Origin: Roseovarius sp. A-2
GTDB taxonomy: Bacteria; Pseudomonadota; Alphaproteobacteria; Rhodobacterales; Rhodobacteraceae
Length of the DNA: 64,000 bases
NCBI RefSeq assembly: GCF_002072155.1
Contig: NZ_BDIY01000014.1
Coordinates: 33,174 to 97,173 of the forward strand
Direction: 5' to 3'
Below the pieces are notes generated by a model. It did not search any database, was not told where the DNA came from, and saw nothing but the letters and a program-made list of their open reading frames with translations. The translations under genes were made by a program, and so were the position numbers. This document shows positions 18,177-25,930 of the stretch, one piece after another; the first letter of the stretch is position 1; every line of letters begins with the position of its first letter.

Positions 18177-19517
18177 CTATACCCGCTCCGCCAGACGCCG
18201 CGCCAGCCGGGTCTGCTGCGCGATCACCTGCGGCAGATCGAGCGTGGTGATATGCCCATCCCGCACCACCTGACGGCCCTCGACGAACAGGTCGCGCACC
18301 TCTTGCGGCCCTGCCAGCACCAGCGCGGCGGGGTCCCAACTGCCAGCACTTTCGATGCCGCTGACATCCCAGATCGCGATATCGGCGCGCTTTCCCGGGG
18401 AGATCTGGCCACAGTCGTTACGCCCCAGAACCTCCGCACCGCCACGCGTCGCGATCTCGAGGGCCTCGCGTGCGCTCATCGCGTCCGCCCCGCGTGACAC
18501 CCGCTGCAACAGCATCGCCTGCCGCGTCTCGGCCATCATGTTGGCCGAATCGTTGCTGGCCGAGCCATCGACGCCCAGCCCGACCCGAACACCCCGGTCC
18601 CGCATTTCGCGAACCGGGGCGATTCCCGAACCCAACCGACAGTTGGAGCAGGGGCAATGCGCAACGCCGGTTCTTGTTTCTGAAAATAACTCAATCTCCT
18701 GACCGTCAAGTTTCACGCAATGCGCATGCCAGACATCCGGCCCGGTCCAGCCCAGATCCTCGGCATACTGCCCCGGTCGACACCCGAACCGTTCCAGCGA
18801 ATAGGTGACGTCTTCGGCATTTTCAGCAAGGTGGGTATGCATCATAACCCCTTGATTGCGGGCGAGATTGGCAGATTCGCGCATCAGGTCGCGGCTGACC
18901 GAGAACGGAGAGCAAGGGGCGACACCCACCCGGCACATCGAACCGTCCCTTGGGTCGTGAAAGCGATCTATGACGCGAATACAATCACCCAGGATGTACT
19001 TTTCATCTTCCACCAGCGCATCCGGCGGCAAGCCTCCGGCGCTCTCACCGATGCTCATCGCGCCGCGCGTGGGATGAAACCGCAGACCGACCTCCACTGC
19101 CGCCTCGATCGTATCATCGAGCCGGGCCCCATTCGGAAAAAGGTAGAGGTGATCGGCGCTTAGCGTGCATCCTGAGCGTGCCAATTCGGCCAGGCCAATC
19201 ATCGCAGAGACGCGCATTTCCTCCGGTCCGAACCGCGCCCAAATCGGATAGAGTGTCTTGAGCCACCCGAACAACAGCGCATCCTGCCCGCCCGGCACGG
19301 CCCTTGTAAGGGTTTGGAACAAATGGTGATGTGTGTTCACCAACCCCGGCGTGACGATGCATCCCGTGGCCCGGATCACCTCGCCCGAACTCTCCAGCCC
19401 ATGGCCCACTTCTGCAATCACACCATCGCGAATCAGGATATCCGCACCGCGTAATTCCCGGCGCGCGTCATCTATCGTGATCACGTAATCCGCAGCCTGT
19501 ATCAGGTATTCGGCCAT
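18177..19517 (-). CDS. Amidohydrolase, probable 8-oxoguanine deaminase
   Basis: A 446-residue member of the TrzN/AtzB branch of amidohydrolases. Metal-binding motifs are VNTHHHLFQT, MHTHLAEN, HAHCVKLD and the catalytic LGVDGSASND. This sequence type is annotated as hydroxyatrazine ethylaminohydrolase, but characterised close relatives deaminate 8-oxoguanine to urate, which fits better beside guaD. The enzyme would dispose of oxidised guanine bases. It faces guaD tail-to-tail. The assignment to 8-oxoguanine rather than another aminated heterocycle is inference from family and neighbourhood. Confidence 0.8.
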   Translation of the reverse strand: MAEYLIQAADYVITIDDARRELRGADILIRDGVIAEVGHGLESSGEVIRATGCIVTPGLVNTHHHLFQTLTRAVPGGQDALLFGWLKTLYPIWARFGPEEMRVSAMIGLAELARSGCTLSADHLYLFPNGARLDDTIEAAVEVGLRFHPTRGAMSIGESAGGLPPDALVEDEKYILGDCIRVIDRFHDPRDGSMCRVGVAPCSPFSVSRDLMRESANLARNQGVMMHTHLAENAEDVTYSLERFGCRPGQYAEDLGWTGPDVWHAHCVKLDGQEIELFSETRTGVAHCPCSNCRLGSGIAPVREMRDRGVRVGLGVDGSASNDSANMMAETRQAMLLQRVSRGADAMSAREALEIATRGGAEVLGRNDCGQISPGKRADIAIWDVSGIESAGSWDPAALVLAGPQEVRDLFVEGRQVVRDGHITTLDLPQVIAQQTRLARRLAERV

Positions 19518-19601
19518 TTGTTCCGCCCCTTATATGTGCTTCCTCACCCCCTCTGGAAGCAGGTGCACGGCGGAAAGGGGCCAGAACCGCGCAGGCAGTC
19601 G

Positions 19602-20393
19602 CTAGGCGATCCGTGACAGGATTTCAAGCGCCTCTGCATGCTGCTCCCGCCCACCGGCCGCCACAACGCGCCCTCCTGCATGTGCCGGACCGCCCTGCCA
19701 GTCGGTCACGATCCCGCCTGCAGCCTCGATCACGGCAATCGGTGCCTGAATGTCGTATACGGCCAGCCCGGCCTCGATCACGAGATCGATCTGGCCAGCG
19801 GCAATAAGAGAATAGGCATAACAATCAATACCAAATCGGGTAAGCCTCACGTGGCGGGACACATCGGCAAAGGCGGCACCTTCGGCCTCGCTTCCTACCT
19901 CGGGAAAGGTTGTGAACAGGATCGATTCGGATAATGGCCGGTCACCGATCACCCGCAAATCGCGATGGCCTTGCGGTCCGCTGAGCGCCGCATGACCAAG
20001 CCCACCCTCAAAACGTTCGCCGATATAGGGCTGATCAATGATGCCATATATCGGGCCGCTCTCATCCGCGACCGCAATCAATACGCCCCATGTCGGCGTG
20101 CCGGACATGAATGCGCGCGTGCCGTCAATCGGATCGAGCACCCAGGTCAGACCACTCGTCCCGGCCTGCACACCATATTCCTCGCCAATGATTGCGTCGT
20201 CCGGACGCATCCGCGCCAATACGTCGCGCATGGCGAGCTCGGTCGCCCGATCGCCTTCGGTCACGGGATCAAACCTGCCGTCAAAGAGTTTGTTATCCGC
20301 AGTCAGACCCGCGCTTCTGAAATACGGCAAAACCGCCCTACGTGCCGCATCCGCGACCGCGTGGGCGGTTTTTCTGAGTGCGTCCTTGTCCAT
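19602..20393 (-). CDS. hisN: Inositol monophosphatase-family phosphatase, probable histidinol-phosphatase
   Basis: A 263-residue Mg2+/Li+-sensitive phosphatase fold. Motifs are PVTEGDRATE, IIGEEYG, and the metal site LDPIDGTRAFMSG. The C-terminal motif reads YDIQAPIAVIEAAGG rather than the inositol-phosphatase WDxAAG, a form typical of HisN-type histidinol-phosphatases of actinobacteria and alphaproteobacteria. It would catalyse the penultimate step of histidine synthesis. No other his genes are nearby, so another phosphomonoester substrate is possible. It lies 84 bp upstream of the 8-oxoguanine deaminase on the same strand. Confidence 0.82.
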   Translation of the reverse strand: MDKDALRKTAHAVADAARRAVLPYFRSAGLTADNKLFDGRFDPVTEGDRATELAMRDVLARMRPDDAIIGEEYGVQAGTSGLTWVLDPIDGTRAFMSGTPTWGVLIAVADESGPIYGIIDQPYIGERFEGGLGHAALSGPQGHRDLRVIGDRPLSESILFTTFPEVGSEAEGAAFADVSRHVRLTRFGIDCYAYSLIAAGQIDLVIEAGLAVYDIQAPIAVIEAAGGIVTDWQGGPAHAGGRVVAAGGREQHAEALEILSRIA

Positions 20394-20446
20394 GCCCGCC
20401 CCCGATCAAAACACGAGAGGAGACTTAGCGCGCGAGGCGCGGTGGC

Positions 20447-20815
20447 TCAAGCCACCTCGCTCAGCACGCGTGCCAGATCGAACAGGCGACGACGCTGGTT
20501 TTCGGGAATCGCATAGTAGGAGCGCACCAGATCAAGTGCTTCCTTATCCCCGATTATATCAACGGGCAGGTTGCCCGGCTTCGGCATTTCCTCTTCTTTT
20601 CCAAGACCTTCGAAGAAGAAACTAATTTCTACATCAAGTGCGTCCGCAATATCCCAGAGGCGTGATGCGCTTACCCGGTTTGCTCCGGTCTCGTATTTCT
20701 GGATCTGTTGAAACTTGATCCCGACCGCTTCGGCCAATTGTTGTTGTGTCATACCGACAAGCCATCGGCGATGACGAATTCTTTTCCCGACGTACAAATC
20801 AACGGGGTGCGTCAT
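20447..20815 (-). CDS. XRE-family helix-turn-helix regulator
   Basis: A 122-residue regulator with an N-terminal Cro/CI-type HTH at about residues 10-65 (LVGMTQQQLAEAVGIKFQQIQKYETGANRVS is its core region) followed by an alpha-helical tail (QRRRLFDLARVLSE). This form, with the FQQIQKYETG recognition stretch, is common in Rhodobacterales and Caulobacterales and often has several paralogues per genome. Targets are unknown. It is transcribed toward hisN, 53 bp upstream of it, and divergent from the quinone reductase across about 300 bp. Confidence 0.85.
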   Translation of the reverse strand: MTHPVDLYVGKRIRHRRWLVGMTQQQLAEAVGIKFQQIQKYETGANRVSASRLWDIADALDVEISFFFEGLGKEEEMPKPGNLPVDIIGDKEALDLVRSYYAIPENQRRRLFDLARVLSEVA

Positions 20816-21116
20816 ACGATACTCCTCTCACTTCCAGTCCCGAACCTGATGAAGGCGGGCCAATACTCCAAAACCAGCACGCCACGCATCCCAGCAGCGT
20901 GTAATTCAAACTAGCAAATCCCGGCCGGATTACAAGAAATATCGCTAGCCGCCTGCGTGCCTTATACGAAAAACACTCAATCTAGACGGGATACCACCTT
21001 TTTGGGTGGGTCGGATCGGCACGCGCGACAGTGCCGATTGCCCGGACAGGCGAATCGAATTGAACCTTCAACGTCCCGAGGGTAGCGTTTCGGGACAAGA
21101 ACGAGGCTGGCAACTC
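20816..21116. other. Divergent intergenic region, XRE regulator and quinone reductase
   Basis: No gene is seen in these 301 bp. The stretch is slightly AT-richer than its surroundings and must carry both promoters. Two small hairpins are visible on the quinone reductase side: CCACC-TTTTT-GGGTGG at about 20994-21009 and GGCAC/GTGCC at about 21018-21035. No convincing -35/-10 pair could be assigned. Confidence 0.4.
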
Positions 21117-22085
21117 ATGCGCGCATATCACATTCCCGCCACCGGTACCGCTCCGACGCTGCACAGTATCCCGCGACCGGCCCCGCAAATCGGCGAAATA
21201 GGCCTCGCCATCGCGGCCTGCGGGCTCAATTTTGCGGATCTGCTGATGATCAAGGGCGTGTATCAGGACACACCCGAGGCCCCGTTCACCCTCGGGATGG
21301 AGGTGGCGGGCACGGTCGAGGCGCTCGGTCCCGATACCCAAGGCCCGCCGCTCGGCACGCGCGTGGCGGTATTCGGCGGCCAGGGTGGCTTGGCCGAATA
21401 TGGCTGTTTTCCGGCAGAGCGCGCCGTGGTCCTGCCTGATAAGATGGATTTCACCGATGCCGCCGCCTTTCAGATCGCCTATGGCACGAGCCATGTGGCC
21501 CTGAAGCACAGCGCGCGGCTGCGACCGGGCGAGACGCTTCTGGTGTTGGGGGCGGCGGGCGGCGTCGGCCTGACGGCGGTCGAGATCGGCAAGTTGATGG
21601 GCGCGCGCGTCATTGCCTGCGCCCGGGGGGGCGACAAGCTTGAGGTGGCACGCAAGGCCGGGGCGGATCACCTGATCGACGCTCAAACCGACGACATCCG
21701 CGCCATCTGCAAGGATTTGGGCGGCGTCGATGTGGTCTACGATCCGGTGGGCGGCGATTTGTTCAAGGCCGCAATGCGCGCCTGCAATCCCGAGGCACGC
21801 ATATTGAGCATAGGTTTTGCCAGCGGTGAGGTGCCGCAAATCCCGGCCAATCACCTGCTGGTCAAGAACCTGAGCGTAATCGGCTTCTACTGGGGCGGCT
21901 ATCTGAAATTCCGCCCCGAGGTGGTGACCGACAGCCTGCGCACCCTCTTCACATGGTACGAGGAGGGGCGCATCAAGCCACATGTGAGCCACGTGCTGCC
22001 GCTCGAGCGCGCGGAAGAGGCGCTCGAGCTTTTGCGCAGCCGCCGCTCGACCGGCAAGGTCGTGGTCACGCCATCCGCAGGCTGA
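21117..22085 (+). CDS. NADPH:quinone oxidoreductase, MDR family
   Basis: A 322-residue zinc-free medium-chain dehydrogenase/reductase. It has the GroES-like N-terminal half (MRAYHIPATG, CGLNFADLLMIKGVYQ, PFTLGMEVAGTV) and a Rossmann half with the LVLGAAGGVGLTAVEIG nucleotide loop. The structural-zinc cysteine cluster is absent, as in quinone reductases and the NADPH:quinone/acrylyl-CoA reductase branch. ATG 21117 is chosen because ACGAGG lies before it and homology begins there. Its 3' end overlaps that of the convergent LysR gene by 20 bp. Physiological substrate unknown. Confidence 0.88.
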   Translation: MRAYHIPATGTAPTLHSIPRPAPQIGEIGLAIAACGLNFADLLMIKGVYQDTPEAPFTLGMEVAGTVEALGPDTQGPPLGTRVAVFGGQGGLAEYGCFPAERAVVLPDKMDFTDAAAFQIAYGTSHVALKHSARLRPGETLLVLGAAGGVGLTAVEIGKLMGARVIACARGGDKLEVARKAGADHLIDAQTDDIRAICKDLGGVDVVYDPVGGDLFKAAMRACNPEARILSIGFASGEVPQIPANHLLVKNLSVIGFYWGGYLKFRPEVVTDSLRTLFTWYEEGRIKPHVSHVLPLERAEEALELLRSRRSTGKVVVTPSAG

Positions 22086-22941
22086 CCGGCGCGGGCTGCG
22101 CAAAGAAGCCCTGGCGCAGCATGTCGGACAGCGGATCGATCAGCGCGTCGCCGCCTGCCCTTGCGTAGAGATTGATCTTCTGCACCCCGAGATCGGGCAG
22201 CGCATTGCCCGGCTCGATCGCCTCCTGATGTGGCGGAATACTGTCTTCGAGCAGCGCACCGACGGCCAGATCCGCACTGACCAGGGCTTCTACCGCGCGA
22301 TCATCCTCCGAAAGCACGGCCATCTCCCAGTCGATGCCCGCCTGCTCCAGCTTGCGCAGGACGATGGGTCGAAAGATGCAATTGGTGCAGAAGGCAAGCC
22401 GCAGCGGGCGGCGTTTCCAAGATGTGCCGCCCGGTGCCCCGGTCCAGCGCAGCGCCATTTCGGTCAGCGTCTCGCTGCCGTCGTCGACGCCCTCTTCGGT
22501 GGTCAGGATCAAATCCACCTCGCCGCGTGCGAATTCCTCGCGCAGCTTCATCGTGCTCGACGAGCGCAGATTCACATTGACCCGCGGATAGGCGGCGTTG
22601 AACTGCTTGAGCACGCGCGGCACCACCGGGTAGACGATGTCATGCGGCACGCCGAGGCGCAGCTCGCCCTCGTAGAGATCTTCGGTCAGACGCCCGATCG
22701 CCTCGTCGTTCAGCGCCAGGATGCGGCGCGCATAGCGCACCAGCTGCTCGCCCGAGGCGGTGAGCGATACCCGCCGGTTGCCGCGATCAAAGAGTGAGAG
22801 GCCCAGCATCTCCTCCAGCCGCTTGATCTGCATCGAGACGGCGGATTGCGTGAGGTTGAGCATCGCCGCTGCCCGCGTCACGCCGCCATGATCGGTGACG
22901 GCAACAAGGGCCCGCAACGTCGTGATATCGAGATTCCGCAT
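22066..22941 (-). CDS. LysR-family transcriptional regulator
   Basis: A 291-residue LTTR. The winged HTH is at residues about 3-62 (AAAMLNLTQSAVSMQIKRLE) and a PBP2-type effector domain follows from about residue 90. Effector and targets are unknown. It is divergent from a DUF1127 gene, and an inverted repeat lies in the 123-bp gap, so autoregulation and control of the DUF1127 gene is the simplest model. The tail overlaps the convergent quinone reductase by 20 bp. Confidence 0.9.
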   Translation of the reverse strand: MRNLDITTLRALVAVTDHGGVTRAAAMLNLTQSAVSMQIKRLEEMLGLSLFDRGNRRVSLTASGEQLVRYARRILALNDEAIGRLTEDLYEGELRLGVPHDIVYPVVPRVLKQFNAAYPRVNVNLRSSSTMKLREEFARGEVDLILTTEEGVDDGSETLTEMALRWTGAPGGTSWKRRPLRLAFCTNCIFRPIVLRKLEQAGIDWEMAVLSEDDRAVEALVSADLAVGALLEDSIPPHQEAIEPGNALPDLGVQKINLYARAGGDALIDPLSDMLRQGFFAQPAPVSLRMA

Positions 22942-22974
22942 TCATCAATCCCCGTGATGCAACTTCTGACAAAC

Positions 22975-23028
22975 ATTCATTTTCAAAATTGAAGCAGTTG
23001 CGGCAAAAGATCAACAGAGAAAATGAAT
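22975..23028. promoter_or_regulatory. Long-spaced inverted repeat in LysR/DUF1127 intergenic region
   Basis: ATTCATTTTC at 22975-22984 is the exact inverse of GAAAATGAAT at 23019-23028, a perfect 10-bp match separated by 34 nt. The pair lies in the shared promoter region of divergent genes. LysR proteins bind paired dyad sites, so it could be an operator, or it could help form a stem-loop. No binding consensus is known for this protein. Confidence 0.4.
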
Positions 23029-23064
23029 AGTCACGAAACCATCACTAAGAGGAAAGGAAGCGCC

Positions 23065-23265
23065 ATGACCTTCCACGTTAACGTCCACGCCCAAGACCTG
23101 CCCCGCGCCTACGGACCGCGCCGCAACACGCTTGGCCTGATGCTTGATGTTTTCCGTCAACGGCGCGCGCTGTTGCGGTTGGATGACACCGCGCTGACCG
23201 ATCTGGGTCTCACGCGGCGCGAGGCGCTGCGCGAGGCGACGCGGCCATTCTGGGACCTTCCCTGA
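23065..23265 (+). CDS. DUF1127 domain small protein
   Basis: A 66-residue basic protein. The C-terminal half (RRALLRLDDTALTDLGLTRREALREA) is a DUF1127 (YjiS-like) helix-turn-helix-like segment; members bind RNA or regulate phosphate and carbon metabolism in some alphaproteobacteria. ATG 23065 is preferred over ATG 23023 since AGAGGAAAGGA stands directly before it. It is divergent from LysR, 123 bp apart. Confidence 0.85.
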   Translation: MTFHVNVHAQDLPRAYGPRRNTLGLMLDVFRQRRALLRLDDTALTDLGLTRREALREATRPFWDLP

Positions 23266-23274
23266 CGGTGAAAT

Positions 23275-23299
23275 GCCCGGCACCGGGTGCGTGCCGGGC
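23275..23299 (+). terminator. Hairpin after the DUF1127 gene
   Basis: A perfect 9-bp GC-rich stem GCCCGGCAC/GTGCCGGGC with a 7-nt loop starts 9 bp after the stop. No T-run follows, so it may protect the transcript end or work with Rho. Confidence 0.45.
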
Positions 23300-23406
23300 G
23301 AAACATGTCAAAAACTGTCGGAAAAACTTGAAAACGGGTCCCCGCTCTCCGATATTACTGACAAAGCCTCAATACCGAGGCCGCCATTCACATATCGGAG
23401 GTATAT

Positions 23407-24186
23407 ATGGCTGAGTTCAACACGATCCGGACGGCGACGGGCACACGCACCGCCCAGATTGACGCGGGCCTGCGCGCGCATATGAACAAGGTCTACGGCA
23501 CGATGTCCGTGGGCATGCTCATCACCGCGCTCGCAGCGTGGGCAATCGCGGGGCTCGCCGTAACGACCGACCCGTCGGCCGCCGCGGCACAGATGGGCAA
23601 CGGCAAGATGCTCACAAGTCTGGGCGCTACGCTCTACCTGTCGCCGCTTCGCTGGGTGGTCATGCTGGCACCGCTCGCGTTCATCTTCCTCGGCTGGGGC
23701 GCACTGCTGCGCCGGGCACCGGCAGCGGGCGTGCAGCTTGGCTTCTTCGCCTTCGCGGCGCTGATCGGCATCTCGCTCAGCTCGATCTTTCTGGTCTTCA
23801 CCAGCTTCTCGATCGCGCAGACCTTCATCGTGACGGGGATCGCCTTCGCCGGTCTGTCGCTCTGGGGCTACACGACCAAGAAGGACATCTCTGGCTGGGG
23901 CAGCTTCCTCATCATGGGGGTGATCGGGCTTATCGTCGCGATGATCATCAACATCTTCCTGCAATCGCCGGCGATGATGTTCGCGATCTCGGCGATCGGT
24001 GTTCTGATCTTCGCCGGTCTCACCGCGTACTACACGCAGGAGATCAAGAGCACCTACGTGGCGCACGCCGCGCAGGGCGATCAGGACTGGCTCGACAAGG
24101 CCGCCTATGACGGCGCGCTGAACCTCTACATCAGCTTTTTGAACATGTTCCAGTTCCTGCTGATGTTCATGGGACAGCAGGAATAG
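23407..24186 (+). CDS. Bax inhibitor-1/YccA family membrane protein
   Basis: A 259-residue inner-membrane protein with about seven hydrophobic helices, beginning after a short soluble N-terminus (DAGLRAHMNKVYGTMSVGML). Features of the BI-1/YbhL branch include the C-terminal YDGALNLYISFLNMFQFLL stretch. Relatives act as pH-dependent Ca2+ leak channels or as FtsH regulators; the role here is unknown. A strong ribosome site GGAGG stands 6 nt before the ATG, and a clean terminator follows the gene, so it is a single-gene transcript. Confidence 0.93.
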   Translation: MAEFNTIRTATGTRTAQIDAGLRAHMNKVYGTMSVGMLITALAAWAIAGLAVTTDPSAAAAQMGNGKMLTSLGATLYLSPLRWVVMLAPLAFIFLGWGALLRRAPAAGVQLGFFAFAALIGISLSSIFLVFTSFSIAQTFIVTGIAFAGLSLWGYTTKKDISGWGSFLIMGVIGLIVAMIINIFLQSPAMMFAISAIGVLIFAGLTAYYTQEIKSTYVAHAAQGDQDWLDKAAYDGALNLYISFLNMFQFLLMFMGQQE

Positions 24187-24209
24187 ACAGCCGCATCACT
24201 CACGCGACA

Positions 24210-24236
24210 GGGCCGGTCAGAACGACCGGCCCTTTT
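24210..24236 (+). terminator. Intrinsic terminator of the BI-1 gene
   Basis: A perfect 9-bp stem GGGCCGGTC/GACCGGCCC with a 5-nt loop is followed directly by TTTT. It overlaps the last codons of the convergent acetyltransferase gene. Confidence 0.85.
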
Positions 24237-24744
24237 CGTATCCGGCAACCTCTCTTTGCATGTGAACGGCCGGAAATGACAGTTCCGGCGTTAGGCCCAT
24301 GACCACCTCGCCCATGGTCTCGAACCCGGTCGCCTGACAGAACGCGACGGCGTTGAGCGGGCACAGGCTGTGCAGCAGCGTGACCCCCGCTTGTCCTGCC
24401 GCCGACGCCACCCGCCGCACAAGCGCCCGCCCCAACCCCTGACGCAACCTGTCAGGCGCACATGCAAGGTGGCGCAGATGCGCGTGCCCCGCCGGGCAGG
24501 TGCGGCCAAAGGGGCTGATGTCACTCCAGCCTGCGACGGCCAGGACGCGCTCCTGGTCTTCGACGACATAGTAGCGCCCGCCGAACAAGATTTGCGGCAC
24601 GGTCAGGATGAGAATGGGCAGCGCCTTGCGCAAGAGCCCCTCGGAATAGAATTGGCCGAGTTGCACGGCGTAGCTTTGCCGCAGCAACTCGGAAATGGCC
24701 GCGTGATCGGCGGGATAGACGGGGCGGATAGTGAAATCTGACAT
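24217..24744 (-). CDS. GNAT family N-acetyltransferase
   Basis: A 175-residue acetyltransferase-fold protein. The acetyl-CoA loop is degenerate but recognisable (LRQGLGRALVRRV), preceded by a strand carrying HLRHLACAPDRL and followed by LHSLCPLNAVAFCQATGFE. Substrate unknown. The N-terminus (FTIRPVYPADHAAISELLRQSY) is typical of GNAT proteins. Its stop lies inside the terminator hairpin of the convergent BI-1 gene. It is 105 bp downstream of rpmG on the same strand, separated from it by a terminator. Confidence 0.8.
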   Translation of the reverse strand: MSDFTIRPVYPADHAAISELLRQSYAVQLGQFYSEGLLRKALPILILTVPQILFGGRYYVVEDQERVLAVAGWSDISPFGRTCPAGHAHLRHLACAPDRLRQGLGRALVRRVASAAGQAGVTLLHSLCPLNAVAFCQATGFETMGEVVMGLTPELSFPAVHMQREVAGYEKGRSF

Positions 24745-24791
24745 CGGATCGGGCTTTGTTCTGAAATCTCGCCGCCCGCCCGAACGCCCCC

Positions 24792-24825
24792 AAAGAAAAA
24801 GGCCGCGTCCGGGAGGCGCGGCCTT
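24792..24825 (-). terminator. Intrinsic terminator of rpmG
   Basis: Read on the minus strand, a perfect 9-bp stem AAGGCCGCG/CGCGGCCTT is followed by TTTTTCTTTG. It ends rpmG transcription before the acetyltransferase gene. Confidence 0.85.
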
Positions 24826-24849
24826 GTCTGTCTTGTCTGGGAGGCGATC

Positions 24850-25017
24850 TTACTTGATCTTGCCTTCCTTGTACTCGACATGCTTGCGCACCACGGGATC
24901 GTATTTACGTACGGTCATTTTCTCAGTCATGGTGCGCGCATTCTTCTTGGTCACGTAGAAATGGCCCGTGCCCGCGGTCGAGTTCAGACGGATCTTGATG
25001 GTCGTCGGCTTCGCCAT
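24850..25017 (-). CDS. rpmG: Ribosomal protein bL33
   Basis: A 55-residue large-subunit ribosomal protein. The sequence [18 protein letters not shown], then [29 protein letters not shown], is canonical for alphaproteobacterial L33. It lacks the CxxC zinc-ribbon pairs, so it is the zinc-independent form. It stands alone with its own terminator. Start at ATG 25017, preceded by AGGAGATAACC on the minus strand, a strong ribosome site. Confidence 0.97.
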   Translation of the reverse strand: MAKPTTIKIRLNSTAGTGHFYVTKKNARTMTEKMTVRKYDPVVRKHVEYKEGKIK

Positions 25018-25153
25018 TGGTTATCTCCTGCGCCAGGCGCAATACGCGCCTGTGAATATCTCATGAAGCCTGCCTTTTACCGACGCGCGCGCCCAAGTCA
25101 ACCGCGATTGTCAGCACAGGGCCAGGAATTCCCGTCTTTGTCGCACCGCCCCG

Positions 25154-25765
25154 TCAGTTCTGCGAAAGCTGCGTGGGTTTGCGATAGAAATGATGTACGC
25201 CTATGGTCGTCGTCCGGGGATAGACGCGTGCCCACCGGGGGTTCACGGCGCGGGTGTGGTAATGCGTGGCCCCGTCGGTCAGACGGCGCGGCGCGCCCTG
25301 CACCATGAGGCGGGCCACCTTGTTCACCTGATCGAAGGCAACGGGATTGGCGATATGCTCTTCATACCCGTCGCACGTGTAGGTGAACTGGCACTGGAAC
25401 CTGCGACCTGTGCCCTGATGGATCACGCCGCAAACGGAGTCGGGAAAGGCGGCGCTGTCGACACGATTCATGATTACCTCAGCCACCGCGAACTGGCCAC
25501 GCACGCTCTCGCCGCGCGCCTCGAAATAAAGAGCCTCGGCGAGACAGGCAGATTGCACGTTGCCACCGCCCACCTCCAGACCGGCAAGCCAGTCGCGCGA
25601 GTATTCGATGCCAATCTCGGGACGGCTCAGATAGCTTGCCATCCGGTCCCCAGAAATCGACCGCAGCGCGCGCGTTTCCTGCTCCATCAGCCGGGTCACG
25701 GGCGTGTCCGCGACAACCGGTCCTGTCATGACCGCAAGCGCGGCGACGAGTAGCGCTCGTTTCAT
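25154..25765 (-). CDS. Cell wall hydrolase, SleB type
   Basis: A 203-residue exported protein. An N-terminal signal peptide (MKRALLVAALAVMTGPVVA) precedes a Hydrolase_2/SleB domain with the likely catalytic Glu in EALYFEARGE and the conserved NRVDS, SVCGVIHQG and QCQFTYTCDG segments. Such enzymes are lytic transglycosylases or amidases acting on peptidoglycan. Start is ATG 25765, with AAGGAGAA just before it; an in-frame longer reading is unsupported. Stand-alone gene. Confidence 0.9.
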   Translation of the reverse strand: MKRALLVAALAVMTGPVVADTPVTRLMEQETRALRSISGDRMASYLSRPEIGIEYSRDWLAGLEVGGGNVQSACLAEALYFEARGESVRGQFAVAEVIMNRVDSAAFPDSVCGVIHQGTGRRFQCQFTYTCDGYEEHIANPVAFDQVNKVARLMVQGAPRRLTDGATHYHTRAVNPRWARVYPRTTTIGVHHFYRKPTQLSQN

Positions 25766-25930
25766 GTGTGTTCTCCTTGCCACCGGGGACAGCCCCTTTG
25801 TCATCCGGCGGCGTTTAGACAAATAGAAGCTATCCGTCCACCCCGAGGAGAAGCGGGAAACCGCTCATGGATCTTTTCGGCCCAAAAAGCCCTTGCGTCC
25901 GTATCTATATTGCGTGTGTCGGCGCGTCGG

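Noticed and set aside
24217..24236. Terminator hairpin as evidence that the acetyltransferase gene is truncated
   Set aside because: The stem only overlaps the final codons; the coding frame is complete with its own stop.
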